64,000 bases of DNA from a virus, in IMG/VR virus record IMGVR_UViG_3300023178_000046, positions 1 to 64,000 of that record; one strand, given 5' to 3'. The translations under genes and the position numbers were made by a program. Below the pieces are notes generated by a model. That model ran no database searches and was not told where the DNA came from. It was given only the letters and a program-made list of their open reading frames with translations. Positions 40,413 through 51,005 of this stretch are shown here, piece after piece (position 1 is the first letter of the stretch; each line of letters opens with the position of its first letter).

Positions 40413-40637
40413 ATGAAAGAAACAGAACTAATAAAAATCAAGAACAAGGGGATTCAGACACAAGCCAACGTGATCGCACTGCAGCATACTGTAGAGAATT
40501 TGCAGAGGCTTTACGTAGGACTACACGAGGTAGTGAAGAATATGGAGGGCTACGAGAAGGCCTTAGAAGAATTCAAGGAGACTTTCAGTCAAGATTCTGG
40601 GACGATGGGTGGAACGAATAGCGAATCAGATGTTTGA
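40413..40637 (+). CDS. Hypothetical coiled-coil protein, 74 aa
   Basis: It is charged and helical (IKIKNKGIQTQANVIALQHTVENLQ), a likely coiled coil. This frame is preferred over a longer overlapping frame whose product is Arg/Gly-rich and looks like a shadow. It overlaps the next gene by 8 nt. Confidence 0.5.
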   Translation: MKETELIKIKNKGIQTQANVIALQHTVENLQRLYVGLHEVVKNMEGYEKALEEFKETFSQDSGTMGGTNSESDV

Positions 40638-40806
40638 GATAAGATTTTTTCCAATATATGGTGTTGCGGCAGGGGTCAATTACTGGGACACTTACATGGA
40701 TTATGACCTAGAGGACTTCAAAGAAGATGGAGAATCCGTTCATATATTACAAATTCTTTTGTTTTTATTTGGAGTTTCCGTAATTTGGTACAAGAGCTTA
40801 GAATAG
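40630..40806 (+). CDS. Small membrane protein, 58 aa
   Basis: ATG 40630 (MFEIRFFPIYGVAAG) has an acidic mid-segment and a C-terminal hydrophobic helix (ILQILLFLFGVSVIWY). A GTG lies 7 codons upstream as an alternative start. Possible envelope role; unknown. Confidence 0.5.
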   Translation: MFEIRFFPIYGVAAGVNYWDTYMDYDLEDFKEDGESVHILQILLFLFGVSVIWYKSLE

Positions 40807-40837
40807 CTTTTTTCATATTAATTGTTTGTTTTTAGTG

Positions 40838-40871
40838 CTCCCATCAGCAAATATAGTTGGTGGGAGTTTTT
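40838..40871 (+). terminator. Rho-independent terminator
   Basis: A 9-bp stem (CTCCCATCA with TGGTGGGAG, one T-G pair), an 11-nt loop and five T directly after. It lies in the gap before the next gene. Confidence 0.75.
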
Positions 40872-40885
40872 CGTATTTTTACAGC

Positions 40886-41341
40886 ATGAGGTACAACAAG
40901 ATCATTTATAGCAAAACCCTAACAACAATACAGGAATTCATGTACTACGAGTTTCTTTCGGCTAGCAGAATGCTCGATAAACTTGACGATCACTACATGT
41001 ATGTTCATTTGGTTTCCCATGGGGAAACTTATATCTCATATTATAAAGATGGCAAAGTGAAAAGACTGGTCAATAAAGAAGAAATGACCATAATGGAGGC
41101 CGTAAAATATCTACACCATTCTTTTGGTTTTTTTCAGGAACTAAGGGAACTTCTTTACTGGAACGGCATCAATAGTTTTAAAAAATACGTACCTTGTACT
41201 GGAGAGATTAGAACAGTAGATGGTATTGAGCCTGTGACTGAAGATGAATGTGTCTTTGCTAAAAACGAAGAAGAAGCTAAAGATCTATTTAAGCAGTCTG
41301 GAGTCAAAGGTATACTTTACGTAATAGATATAGATGAGTAA
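40886..41341 (+). CDS. Hypothetical protein, 151 aa
   Basis: ATG 40886 is chosen because it lies after the terminator; an upstream TTG frame would run through it. The protein is alpha/beta with many Tyr and ends DLFKQSGVKGILYVIDIDE. No family was recognised. It overlaps the next gene by 8 nt. Confidence 0.55.
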   Translation: MRYNKIIYSKTLTTIQEFMYYEFLSASRMLDKLDDHYMYVHLVSHGETYISYYKDGKVKRLVNKEEMTIMEAVKYLHHSFGFFQELRELLYWNGINSFKKYVPCTGEIRTVDGIEPVTEDECVFAKNEEEAKDLFKQSGVKGILYVIDIDE

Positions 41342-41618
41342 ATTCCCATGTACATCCTGCGGTGCTTGCTGCAGAAGATTAAACATATTACCAAAAGAGG
41401 AAATAGAACAACACGGATTATCTTTAAATGAGAAAGGCCATTGCACGCATCTTAAAGAGGATAATACCTGTGAAATATATGAAGACAGACCAGATATATG
41501 TGTCGTCAATCACAAGAAATGGGGTTTGCCTATAGATCAATATCATAAAATGGTTGCTGAAATCTGCAACGAGTGGATGGATGAAGACAATTCGGAATAT
41601 GAAAGAGTAAAACTATGA
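41334..41618 (+). CDS. YkgJ-type CxxCxxCC metal-binding protein
   Basis: The 94-aa protein starts MSKFPCTSCGACCRRL, followed by HCTHLKEDNTCEIYEDRPDIC, the CxxCGxCC...C...C.iY..RP..C pattern of PF03692 (putative zinc- or iron-chelating domain). The family's function is not well known. It overlaps both neighbours by 4-8 nt and is in the early operon. Confidence 0.8.
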   Translation: MSKFPCTSCGACCRRLNILPKEEIEQHGLSLNEKGHCTHLKEDNTCEIYEDRPDICVVNHKKWGLPIDQYHKMVAEICNEWMDEDNSEYERVKL

Positions 41619-42064
41619 GAAGGAAGCCAAAGAATAGACAAATAACTCGATCATCAAAAGTAAATTATAAAGGTATACAATTTGCCTCCAAATTAGAAAT
41701 GCACATGTACAAACTGCTGTGCAAAGAAAAAATAGCAGTAGACTACGAAGGTAAAACATATGAAATAGTTAAGGGGTTTGATTTTGAGGCTGCAAGTTAC
41801 GAAAAAACTAAGACCAGAAAAGAGTTGCACGATAGAGGCAATAAAAAGGTGCTTCCAATCAAATATACACCAGATTTTATCGATAGAAATAACCCACCTA
41901 GATTCATCATAGAATGCAAAGGAAATCCGAACGAAGCTTTTCCCCTTCGATGGAAGTTATTTAAAAAGCATCTAATGGATGAAAACATAAAAGCTGCACT
42001 TTTGATGCCAAGAAATCAAAAAGATTGCGCAGAGGTCATTAAAATAATAAAATCACTGATTTAG
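41615..42064 (+). CDS. DUF1064-like PD-(D/E)XK endonuclease
   Basis: The 149-aa basic protein contains FASKLEMHMYKLL (Glu-helix), KYTPDF (D of core) and RFIIECKGN (ExK), the layout of small phage DUF1064/PF06356 and T7 endonuclease I-type resolvases. It would cut branched DNA after recombination by ERF. It is the last early gene, and its 3' end overlaps the convergent late gene by 12 nt. Confidence 0.7.
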   Translation: MRRKPKNRQITRSSKVNYKGIQFASKLEMHMYKLLCKEKIAVDYEGKTYEIVKGFDFEAASYEKTKTRKELHDRGNKKVLPIKYTPDFIDRNNPPRFIIECKGNPNEAFPLRWKLFKKHLMDENIKAALLMPRNQKDCAEVIKIIKSLI

Positions 42065-45000
42065 AGTCTTCTTAATCAGTTCATTCATTTCAACTGCGTT
42101 TTTTATTTCATTCTTTGTTCTTGTTCTAGAAGGCTTCTCTTGTTTTTTGAACACAGGAGTTGTTCCTTCATTTTTAAGGCTAACTGGAGGAACTGTGGTC
42201 AAATATTTTCTCTCAAGAACACCTCTTAAACCTCTCTGTAATCTTCTTAAATCACCAGAAGGGATCACTGCGTTTGCTATAGTGATCAAATGCAATATTG
42301 CGGCTGCTTTTTCTGCTCCCTCTGTTACATATCGATCTTTTCCTAGCGTTCCAAACTTAGGCATCTTTTCATTTGCAAAATAAACACCAGCATTATAAAG
42401 GTTTATACCGTCTTCCATCGTTAATTCATATATACCAAACAGAGTGGTTAAGTATGTTCCTAAAGTCTCTTGCGAGATTGGCTCAAGATCAGAGCCCAAC
42501 CCTCTTATGTTTCTATTATATATGTTGAATACATCTTCGTCTACAATACCAGCATTTTTCAAAGCATTGTTTGTTAATGCTGTACCTATGTCTATTACGC
42601 CTGAAGGAAGTGGAATAGGAAGCATGCCTTCGAAAAGCCCACCTACAGATTCCTTAACCAAATCTCTCTCATAATTATATAGGTCTAACTTATATTTAGT
42701 TACCTCATCTGCATTATCATACCCAATAACATCTGTCCATTCACTTAGATATTTATCAAAATCATCATCCCATCCAACTAAACTTGATATAAGTGGAGTA
42801 AGAAGCTCTGCTGTCATGATGCTAAAAATGGGGGTCAATGCCTTGAAAACTCCTATTTCTGTGGCTGCAGACGCTAGTCTCCTTTTTGCGTTGGCCTTGT
42901 CTGAATTAGAAGCATATGTATCATTTAAAATAGATAGGTCATTTGCTATACCTACTTTTCTGTTTTGTGCAAACCTACCAAACATAAATGCAACTCTAGA
43001 GAAAACCTTTACCATTTCGCTAGCATTAACGCCTCCAAAAACAGTACCTAGGTCCCAAGCAGCTCCTTGTGTTTGTGATCTTTCAACCTCAAAGTCAGCA
43101 TGTGCTATAGCTTTTGTATTTATGTTTTTAGACGCATACTCCCAGAATTCTTCGTTATTCATGTCTCTGACATCTGGATTGTTTTTGTATTCATAATCCA
43201 TGTAGTGAGCCAAGAAAGTTGATTTACCTGCATATCTATCTGTACTTGCCAATAGTCCTTCAAAAAGACCATCAGTAACATAGTCGATTCCATCGCCCAC
43301 TTTTTTACTAAATTTAGGCAACATCCAAGAAGGATCTTCTATAGCTGCTCTTTCAATAAATCCTTTTTCGAACGCAGTATCTCCGCCCCTTGTTTTAGTC
43401 TGACTTTGATCTAAAACGGCTTGATAGAACCTGTTAGCTTCCATTCTGGGTTGACCCTGAAATGCTGTAAACTCTGCAATTCTATTTGTTAAAAAACTAG
43501 CGGCTTCTTTTCCAAGAACAGGAAGTTGTCCGAACATAGCAGAATAACCCTGTTTCAATCGCATATCAAGAGTTGTAAGCCTTGCTGCTCCTGCCGTCTT
43601 TGTTGCTAGTCTAGCAAGGTTGCTAGCATAGTATCCTACATCTCTTTTTAATGGCTCTTTTGATCCGTGAGAGGATAGATATGTGGCAATATTTTTGTTT
43701 TTTGATTTAAGTACATCAACCATAAAATCATAATCAGAACCCATCTTGCCTTTTACAATTCTATTCCTTGTTGTTTGATCAAAAAGATCAGAAAAGTTTT
43801 TAGAGTCAATAGCTCCTTCGAACTGATCCATTAGAGGTCTAACGTCCATGTAAGCTCTTGAATTTTTATAGGTATTTAAGGTTAGCCTAAAAAAGTTTTC
43901 TAATGGCAGCCTACCTGATATCGTACCATCAACTCTTGCTTCTCTAAGGTTAGACGGAACTGTTGCTGATGTAACGTTATACATGTCAGGCAATGAATTA
44001 AAATAAGATTCAATATCAGAAGAACCATCGCTAGCTACGATTTGGTCAAAAATAGTTGGTACATACTCTTCCCACATAGTTGGTTCTTTTCCAAGATGGT
44101 GTCTCATAAAAGATGCAATTCTGTCTTTGTCTTTTCTAAACACATCTCTCAAAAAGTCGATACCCTTTTGCTGATCTTTACCTGCATTATTTTGAGCATC
44201 ACCATATGTAGAAGCCCTAGATACTAATCTATCAAAGATTTTTCTATGCATATCATAAAGCTTCTTTCCTTCTTTAGTCTGGTCCTTACCATATGTCTGT
44301 TCAATTGCAAGTTGTAGCTCTTTTTTTCTAGCCAAAAACTGTTCTTGCCTATCTTCTTCTGTTTTTTCGGATTTTAAATCAGCCTTGGTGTACTTCCCTA
44401 AATATCCCAGCATACCAATTTCAATCTGAGATTCTTTTGAAAAGAATTTTTGTTTTCTTTTATCGGTTAGCTGACCATCAAGAAACATCAAGTTATTAAA
44501 CTCATCTATATCTGCCTGTGTCCCTTGTAGAGACTGGCTAATAGCAACATTCATTTTATTTGAAAGCTCTAAAAGAGGCATTTTCATCTGACCGTTCTTC
44601 AACATCATGCTAATAGCTTGATTTACAGAAGAGAGTCTGAGACCAGGAATATTGTACCAAGATTCTAGAACAGTTAAAGGAATTATTTTCCCTGTTACAT
44701 CGGTAGGTTTTGCTAGAGCAATCTTTTTCGCTATAAGGTCTCCTCTTAAATAATTCGCTAAAGAAACAACACCACTTCTTTCGACATTAAAACCTTCGCC
44801 TTCCTTATTTATACCATTCATAAAAGATTTTATTCTTCTAGCGTATTCAGGAGAAATGTTAGTCTTTTCGTTGTTGTTTCTCAAATAGGAAATAATATCA
44901 GATATCTCTTGACTGTTTTCAACAAAAACATTTTTTGATGGATCAATTCCAACCTTTGGATTCGTAAAAGTACTTCTTAAATTTACTAGAATGTCAGCAG

Positions 45001-48000
45001 TCGATCTCATTTCTTTGTCAAAATCAGACACTGGGGCTAAGTATTCTTGTTCTCTAACAGACATTCTATCAAAAGCAGCGTAATCCTCTGCTGTTGCATT
45101 ATCAGGATAAACAGTTCTCTCAAAAGACCTCCAAACATCAAACTGATCTTTAGTTATTTCACCTGCTTTATACATTCCTTCAACCTGATAATGAGATTGT
45201 TTTGAATGTGTGAGTCTTATGGGAACCCCATATTTATTTGCCAACTCACTAACAGATTTTTCTTTAAGCACATCAGGCATTCCAGCTAAGTCTTCAGTAA
45301 GAGAATTCATGATGAAAAATCTATCAGACGGATCCATCTTTGGTAGATACAAATCAATACCTCTCAATCCATTGTCTCTGTTTAGAGGTATGTTTTGAGA
45401 AAAAAGAACTTCTCTTTCAATAGGAGTATCTTCCATTCTTCTTTCACCCTTTTGTGGCAACAATCTTTTGTCAAAGATGAATCTAGATCTAACATTGTCA
45501 TCAAAACTTAATATTTCGTTAGACCAGTTCTCTAGTTCAGTCAGAAAAACAGCGTTTTCGTCATTTTCTGCAAGTCTTTTAGTGGCCTCTTCACCTTTTT
45601 GCTTTTTTTGAACGTTAGGCAATTTTATTAACCCTTCATTAACTACGTCTAGACTTCTACTGTTATGATAAATCAACTGTATATCTTCAGGATCAGGAGC
45701 TGCGGTTCTGAACAATTCATCTGTCATTGCAGCTACATCAGCTCTTTCTTTGTAACTTAGTTCAGGGTCTAGTCTCTTTAGAACTTTATCTATCTTTTTC
45801 TGTATATCTTTTACTTGATTTACTATACCCTCTTTATTTACATTTTGTTTTCCAGAATTAAAAGAATCCTTTAGCAAAGCGAGATCCAAATCATATTTTG
45901 CTAAATTTCTAAGATCTGTTTCGTTTAGCCCTTTTCTGGCACGATCCAAATACCTTTCTTTTGTTATCAGGATGTCGTCTTTTAGTCTCCTTAACTCATC
46001 CACATCACCCAAAAGACTATATGCTGTAGGGTTATCTTTTAATCTTTTTTCGATCTCTATATCATCATTTAATTGTGATTCATTCAGATCTAAAGCATCA
46101 AGCATGTTAGCAAATATGTATCTATCTTTTAGATCTCCCTCTGTTAGCATTTGCTCAGAAACTCTATCAAGCATAATCTCTCTAGCAAAATCATTTCTCT
46201 TTCTGAGAGCGAAGTAGCTTATACCAGCAGAAGCTGCGGTTGATGCAATAGCAACATCCTTCATAGCAGTAAAGTAATCGTCCCAGGAGTAATCTGTCAA
46301 TCCATTTAAATCATCAATAAACATAGACGAAACAGCAATTAGATCTTCTTCAAGAACTTCTCTTTTGGTTAGGGTAGTAAACTCTTGCATCGTGCCAGTA
46401 AATCCTTTTGCGTAAGACTTCACAATGTCCATTAATTCAGCATTAGATGCTTTTTCAGCAAAAGGCTTGACCGCTTTATTTAAGCCTCTAAAATAATTAT
46501 ATGTGAAAGCTCTTGTAAATCCAAATTCTACACCAGCCTGGGCTAGCGCAAGACCTCTTGCCTTGCTGTAAGACATGCCGCTATATCCAAGAAGACTCTT
46601 ATCGACAAAACCATACATCTCTTTGGATTTTTCAGCTAATTCTGAAAACTCTAAATTCTGATTCAATCTTTCTCCGTAAACAGAAAGGCCTGTAAGTGCC
46701 AATCCAGCAGTAGGATTTGCTAAAAATGCAAAAGTAATAGGAGCTGTCTCTCCAACCGTCTGTCCTAATGACAAAGCAAACTGTCTGAAGCTCTCTGGGT
46801 CTGATAATGGGGCTGAATCTTCTACATAAGAATCTCTGATTTTTTTGACCTCATTCCTCATGTATTTGAAAGGTTTTTTATACCTAGAGTCGAACCCTCT
46901 ATGTATGCGCTCTCTATCCTCATCACTCAACCCACCATATTTCATTGCGCTTATACTGGCAAGACCCTCTGTAGCAATACCGACAAAGTCTAATAAAGCC
47001 GCAGGAACTTCGGTGGCAATATTTAGTGTTTCTCCAAGGATAGGATTCATAACCATTTCAACATTATAACCAAAACGATCTCTTACAGAGTTAGGATCAT
47101 ATGTTTGTTTGTCCCAATACCTTGCATATTGTTCTGTAAGTTTTCTGGTTATTTCCTGCATTGCTTCGCTACCAAAAAACAACTTAGACTCATCCATTAC
47201 CATATCCAAATCACCACTATGATAAGCGTCTCTCATCGTTTCATCCCTAAGAACTTGTTTTGCATAGTTAAGTGAAGCAGGTCTACCATTTATAATTATA
47301 GAAGGTAATGTTATGTCTGCTGGATCAAGCAAGTTGCTCTGAATAAGCTGTCCTATCAAAACTTCTCCGTCTTCATTTGAATCAATAAAACTTTGTAAAC
47401 CTCCGCTAAGATCTATCATCTTAACAACGCCTTGAGAAAATCTGTCAATTTGATTTTGTCTAGCATCTAATATTTTATATTGCTCGTCTATAGCATCTTG
47501 TATTACTTTGTATTCAGGATTTATCTTCTGGTTTTTAACAGGTCCTGCTACCGTTCTAGACGTTAAATATGGGTCTGCAGAAAAAGAAGCTTCTTCTGAA
47601 TACATTGGTATGTCTTTTCTTGCAGATAGCAATTCGTCAATCTTTGCATTTGCTCTGTTTACTTGATCATTACCTATCTTAATCAAATCGCCATGAAGAC
47701 CCTCTATTGCAGAAACAGGATCTGTAGTGAACTGAGTATATCTCTGTGTCCATGGCTCTTGATAAGCGCTTTTCATAAACATCTGAATCTGCTTTGCAGC
47801 GTTCTTATTTTTTATGTCATAAGACGAAGTATTAGGTCTTTTTAGTTGATTGAAACCAACGCCTATTCCTAAACCAACCCCTGCTGTTGTTGTAGCAACA
47901 ACGTCTCCAATAGTTTGAGATAAATTTCTAGATAGCTTTATTGGTCCAGACGAGACTTGCTCACCATCACTGGGTCTAGTGTAGGTGATTACAATCTGAT

Positions 48001-49039
48001 CCTTCATGCCCATCCCAGCTTGACTAAATGTAAAATTTAAATCGCCATAATCTTTTGTTAGCTTTACCTCTAACTCTTCTTCACTCAAATCGGATATGTA
48101 ATCTGATGTGAGTTTGTTGAATAGCTCTTCGGTTGATAAAGATCTATAGCTATCTCTGTACTGTGTTTCTTTTTCACTAGCTTTTATAGCGCCTATTGAA
48201 AATGCAGAAACATTTAATGCGTTCTCATATTCTTCAGGACTTATCTGAGCCATGTTTATGCCGCTCTCGTAATAAGACTGTCCTCTTTTTAGAGATTTAT
48301 CTTGTTTTTCTAAATCTTCTAAAAGTGGAAGTGAGGCGAACTCTTTGCTCATTTCGACAGAAAACTGTTTCTTGAATTCATCAGGGTTATTTAAAAAATC
48401 TTCTCCACCCCTGTCCTTGAAGCTTTGCAAAAACAGAATGTCTTGATTTTTCTCTGAGAATAAGTCTTCTTCGGTGAGCCCTGACTTTTCCATCTTTTCC
48501 CTCATGGTGTCAGGCATATACTGGTATTTACCTACAGCACGATACCTACCATTATCGTCTTTGTTTTCTTCTTGCCACTTTAAAACTTCTGAAATAGGCA
48601 TGTCGACAAAGTTGTATCTCTCTTCTTTGTCATAATACCCTCTATATGCATTAGGGTCGTTGTTAGATTCACCCTTAGCTACGAGATGGGAAAACTCTTT
48701 TAAGTAATCTTTGTTCTTATGAAATATTGAATCCGATGAAGATTCTTCTTGTTCCGAGTTGTATAGAAAATCCGTACGACCTGACAGAACACTTTCCGCA
48801 AGCTCTGCAGTGTTCGCAAAAGTCTTTTTTTTTTCGGATTCCTCTTCTTGCTGATCAGACACAGGCGCTTTGTTGAAATCAATACTTTCTATAAAACCAC
48901 CCAGATCATCTGCGTTCTCGATGAAAAGAGATTTAGCCCTTGAATTATATTTTTCTAACAAAAGGCTTTTGTCAGCACTACTGAATTCATTAGGATTCTC
49001 AGCATAAAGCTCTCTTAACAATTTTTCGATTTCGTTCAT
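42053..49039 (-). CDS. Giant internal virion/ejection protein with lysozyme-like domain (T7 gp16-like)
   Basis: In 2328 aa, residues about 110-215 are a transglycosylase/lysozyme-like domain: HLVAKGESNNDPNAY with catalytic Glu at 124, then AVGKYQYMPDTM and FLQSF. The remainder is mostly helical and Lys/Glu-rich, with some hydrophobic segments (about 670-870) that may cross or touch membrane. A lysozyme-like N-terminus followed by a huge helical body at the end of a three-gene ejection set is the T7 gp14-15-16 plan. It would be ejected with DNA and digest the cell wall. An RNA-polymerase DFDID-type motif, as in crAss-like virion polymerases, was not found. Confidence 0.78.
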   Translation of the reverse strand: MNEIEKLLRELYAENPNEFSSADKSLLLEKYNSRAKSLFIENADDLGGFIESIDFNKAPVSDQQEEESEKKKTFANTAELAESVLSGRTDFLYNSEQEESSSDSIFHKNKDYLKEFSHLVAKGESNNDPNAYRGYYDKEERYNFVDMPISEVLKWQEENKDDNGRYRAVGKYQYMPDTMREKMEKSGLTEEDLFSEKNQDILFLQSFKDRGGEDFLNNPDEFKKQFSVEMSKEFASLPLLEDLEKQDKSLKRGQSYYESGINMAQISPEEYENALNVSAFSIGAIKASEKETQYRDSYRSLSTEELFNKLTSDYISDLSEEELEVKLTKDYGDLNFTFSQAGMGMKDQIVITYTRPSDGEQVSSGPIKLSRNLSQTIGDVVATTTAGVGLGIGVGFNQLKRPNTSSYDIKNKNAAKQIQMFMKSAYQEPWTQRYTQFTTDPVSAIEGLHGDLIKIGNDQVNRANAKIDELLSARKDIPMYSEEASFSADPYLTSRTVAGPVKNQKINPEYKVIQDAIDEQYKILDARQNQIDRFSQGVVKMIDLSGGLQSFIDSNEDGEVLIGQLIQSNLLDPADITLPSIIINGRPASLNYAKQVLRDETMRDAYHSGDLDMVMDESKLFFGSEAMQEITRKLTEQYARYWDKQTYDPNSVRDRFGYNVEMVMNPILGETLNIATEVPAALLDFVGIATEGLASISAMKYGGLSDEDRERIHRGFDSRYKKPFKYMRNEVKKIRDSYVEDSAPLSDPESFRQFALSLGQTVGETAPITFAFLANPTAGLALTGLSVYGERLNQNLEFSELAEKSKEMYGFVDKSLLGYSGMSYSKARGLALAQAGVEFGFTRAFTYNYFRGLNKAVKPFAEKASNAELMDIVKSYAKGFTGTMQEFTTLTKREVLEEDLIAVSSMFIDDLNGLTDYSWDDYFTAMKDVAIASTAASAGISYFALRKRNDFAREIMLDRVSEQMLTEGDLKDRYIFANMLDALDLNESQLNDDIEIEKRLKDNPTAYSLLGDVDELRRLKDDILITKERYLDRARKGLNETDLRNLAKYDLDLALLKDSFNSGKQNVNKEGIVNQVKDIQKKIDKVLKRLDPELSYKERADVAAMTDELFRTAAPDPEDIQLIYHNSRSLDVVNEGLIKLPNVQKKQKGEEATKRLAENDENAVFLTELENWSNEILSFDDNVRSRFIFDKRLLPQKGERRMEDTPIEREVLFSQNIPLNRDNGLRGIDLYLPKMDPSDRFFIMNSLTEDLAGMPDVLKEKSVSELANKYGVPIRLTHSKQSHYQVEGMYKAGEITKDQFDVWRSFERTVYPDNATAEDYAAFDRMSVREQEYLAPVSDFDKEMRSTADILVNLRSTFTNPKVGIDPSKNVFVENSQEISDIISYLRNNNEKTNISPEYARRIKSFMNGINKEGEGFNVERSGVVSLANYLRGDLIAKKIALAKPTDVTGKIIPLTVLESWYNIPGLRLSSVNQAISMMLKNGQMKMPLLELSNKMNVAISQSLQGTQADIDEFNNLMFLDGQLTDKRKQKFFSKESQIEIGMLGYLGKYTKADLKSEKTEEDRQEQFLARKKELQLAIEQTYGKDQTKEGKKLYDMHRKIFDRLVSRASTYGDAQNNAGKDQQKGIDFLRDVFRKDKDRIASFMRHHLGKEPTMWEEYVPTIFDQIVASDGSSDIESYFNSLPDMYNVTSATVPSNLREARVDGTISGRLPLENFFRLTLNTYKNSRAYMDVRPLMDQFEGAIDSKNFSDLFDQTTRNRIVKGKMGSDYDFMVDVLKSKNKNIATYLSSHGSKEPLKRDVGYYASNLARLATKTAGAARLTTLDMRLKQGYSAMFGQLPVLGKEAASFLTNRIAEFTAFQGQPRMEANRFYQAVLDQSQTKTRGGDTAFEKGFIERAAIEDPSWMLPKFSKKVGDGIDYVTDGLFEGLLASTDRYAGKSTFLAHYMDYEYKNNPDVRDMNNEEFWEYASKNINTKAIAHADFEVERSQTQGAAWDLGTVFGGVNASEMVKVFSRVAFMFGRFAQNRKVGIANDLSILNDTYASNSDKANAKRRLASAATEIGVFKALTPIFSIMTAELLTPLISSLVGWDDDFDKYLSEWTDVIGYDNADEVTKYKLDLYNYERDLVKESVGGLFEGMLPIPLPSGVIDIGTALTNNALKNAGIVDEDVFNIYNRNIRGLGSDLEPISQETLGTYLTTLFGIYELTMEDGINLYNAGVYFANEKMPKFGTLGKDRYVTEGAEKAAAILHLITIANAVIPSGDLRRLQRGLRGVLERKYLTTVPPVSLKNEGTTPVFKKQEKPSRTRTKNEIKNAVEMNELIKKTLNQ
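42055..42080. terminator. Inverted repeat at convergent gene ends
   Basis: A perfect 7-bp stem ACTGATT with AATCAGT and a 12-nt loop spans the 3' ends of the plus and minus operons. There is no T-run, so termination would be weak. It lies where both transcripts meet. Confidence 0.35.
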
Positions 49040-49040
49040 C

Positions 49041-51002
49041 CTATTTTATATTTAATGCCTTTATTAATATTCTTACTGGATCGTCTTTGAATGCCGCTCC
49101 TACTTCTTGTTTTGCTTGAGCCAGTCTTATTTGGAAATTCTTATCAGCTTTAATAAGTCGATTTGTTAAAGCTTGAACCTCAGCCTTATTAAGAGGCTTA
49201 GAAACAGACGACATAGTAGTCGATCTTTCAGAAACCAAACCAACCCCTCCTTGAGTAATAGCGCTTTGCTTCTGTGGCTGACCTGCTGCCAGGACCTGTG
49301 TTGATTGGTATTCAGCCTGACCAACGACTCTAATGCCCATTGGTATTTTTGTCACTCTGCTTGAATCGAATTCTGTTTCTCCTGGTTTAGGTGTATATCC
49401 ATGTCTGTATGTGACAGTTATACCGCTAATGTTTTCCAGCTCTTGTCCTGTAGAATTAGTTTTAACAACCGCTTGCACATCAGCTTTAGAAAGGTTCAAT
49501 CCTAAAGACATGTGAGATTGTTCCATAGTCTTGTCCCTGTAAATGTCTTCTAGGCTCTCTGGTCGTCTTTCTTCTCTTGGAGACAATACATTTATTTTTT
49601 TTGTATTGCCACTATCATCAGTAACGGTCTGTTCTCTTTCTACATAGTATAAATCAGGATTGGATTTCTTGAACTGTTGATTACTCATTACCTCATTTAT
49701 GATTTCTTGATTAGATTTCGATTTAATTTCGTCAACCGATTGATTAAATCCTTTTATCTTGTCTTCAGGTGTCTGTGCTTCTGATGACATCAAAAATGCT
49801 TTAGTTCCTATCTGATGAAGCATTGCATAATCAACATTGCTCATTTTTTTGCCATACCCTGAAGGATCCAAACTATCTGAATCTTCTGCAGAAATAGATG
49901 ATCTTTGAACGATGCCTCCAGCATCCCCATAGGTGCTTACTATTCCTAAAGATCCTGATCCTCCACCTATAGTGCCTTTTCTAACTATCTGTGCATTTTT
50001 AGTTGTTTCAACTCCGAAAGTCTCATCTAGGTATTGAGAGAAACTATCTTTAACTTCTTTAAGCTTTCTAGCATCTTCCTCGTTGTTTTCTGGATCAAAA
50101 ACTACAGATCCATTAGAAACCCTATATGTTTTTCCAGAACCACTTCCAGGTTCATACCCCATATGATCATGAAGATAAGAAACAATATCATGTTTACTCA
50201 TTTCATTTACGAAAGTTTCTTTTAGTTTCTTGTAATTTTCTGGTGTATCTACTATATGACCAGTTATTACTGCGGTTGCATTCGCATCATCTAAATCCAA
50301 TAATTCAGGAGGAAGAAAGTCTTTGTTTTTATTTACAAATATATCTCTAAACGTTTTTGCCTCATCAAGCTTGTTGAACATTGCAATGTCTTCTGGGCCA
50401 CTAGAAACGAATTCTTTAATGTCTGTGGAAACCCAAACAGGATTGCCCTTTTCGTCTCTCTCACCTCTATCTATAACATAAGATCCGTCTTTTACAGAAA
50501 TTGAGTTTACAGATCCTCTGCCCATTACCTTTCCTAGATTGTAGTCCAAAATAGATAATTGAGCTCCAGAAACCTCGTCTCCTTTCTCTGCGATAGCATC
50601 TCTTGTATCTTTATAAAATTGTGGAAGTTTTGTGAACGATGCTGCAGACCCCATGCTTTTTGCTAATAGCTGATTATAATCATTAACAGTAAAGCCGTCT
50701 TTTCCTATTCTGCTTTTAGCTGAATAAATGTCTTCTCTAACTTTAGACATTAAATCTGCTGCTCCTCTATCAAAAAGCTCGTTTCCTGTTATTGGTGCGT
50801 CTGCAAGCTTTATAGCTTCATCAGTTCTTTCCAGAACCTGAGCATCTACAGATCTTTTAACCTCTTCAATGTGCTTAACGCCATCAAGGTATAGTTTTCC
50901 AAATTCACCGAAATCTTCTTGTATCGGCCCCCCTGTGGTACTGTAGTCGAATAGGTTTCTATTTCTATAAACCCCACCTAAACCTCTTCTGGAATTAGCC
51001 AT
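49041..51002 (-). CDS. Internal virion protein (T7 gp15-like in position)
   Basis: It is a 653-aa, mostly helical and hydrophilic protein lying between the 211-aa and 2328-aa ejection genes with 1-3 nt gaps. No domain was recognised. Position and size fit the second of the ejection proteins that build the channel across the periplasm. Confidence 0.6.
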   Translation of the reverse strand: MANSRRGLGGVYRNRNLFDYSTTGGPIQEDFGEFGKLYLDGVKHIEEVKRSVDAQVLERTDEAIKLADAPITGNELFDRGAADLMSKVREDIYSAKSRIGKDGFTVNDYNQLLAKSMGSAASFTKLPQFYKDTRDAIAEKGDEVSGAQLSILDYNLGKVMGRGSVNSISVKDGSYVIDRGERDEKGNPVWVSTDIKEFVSSGPEDIAMFNKLDEAKTFRDIFVNKNKDFLPPELLDLDDANATAVITGHIVDTPENYKKLKETFVNEMSKHDIVSYLHDHMGYEPGSGSGKTYRVSNGSVVFDPENNEEDARKLKEVKDSFSQYLDETFGVETTKNAQIVRKGTIGGGSGSLGIVSTYGDAGGIVQRSSISAEDSDSLDPSGYGKKMSNVDYAMLHQIGTKAFLMSSEAQTPEDKIKGFNQSVDEIKSKSNQEIINEVMSNQQFKKSNPDLYYVEREQTVTDDSGNTKKINVLSPREERRPESLEDIYRDKTMEQSHMSLGLNLSKADVQAVVKTNSTGQELENISGITVTYRHGYTPKPGETEFDSSRVTKIPMGIRVVGQAEYQSTQVLAAGQPQKQSAITQGGVGLVSERSTTMSSVSKPLNKAEVQALTNRLIKADKNFQIRLAQAKQEVGAAFKDDPVRILIKALNIK

Positions 51003-51005
51003 TTA

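Noticed and set aside
40343-40621. 92-codon frame overlapping the coiled-coil gene
   Set aside because: The product is Arg/Gly-rich and has the look of an out-of-frame shadow. The 74-aa frame has a better helical pattern and couples to the next gene.
42053-49039. Virion RNA polymerase, as in crAss-like phages
   Set aside because: No DFDID- or DxDGD-type catalytic loop was found in the 2328 residues; the only clear domain is the lysozyme-like one.
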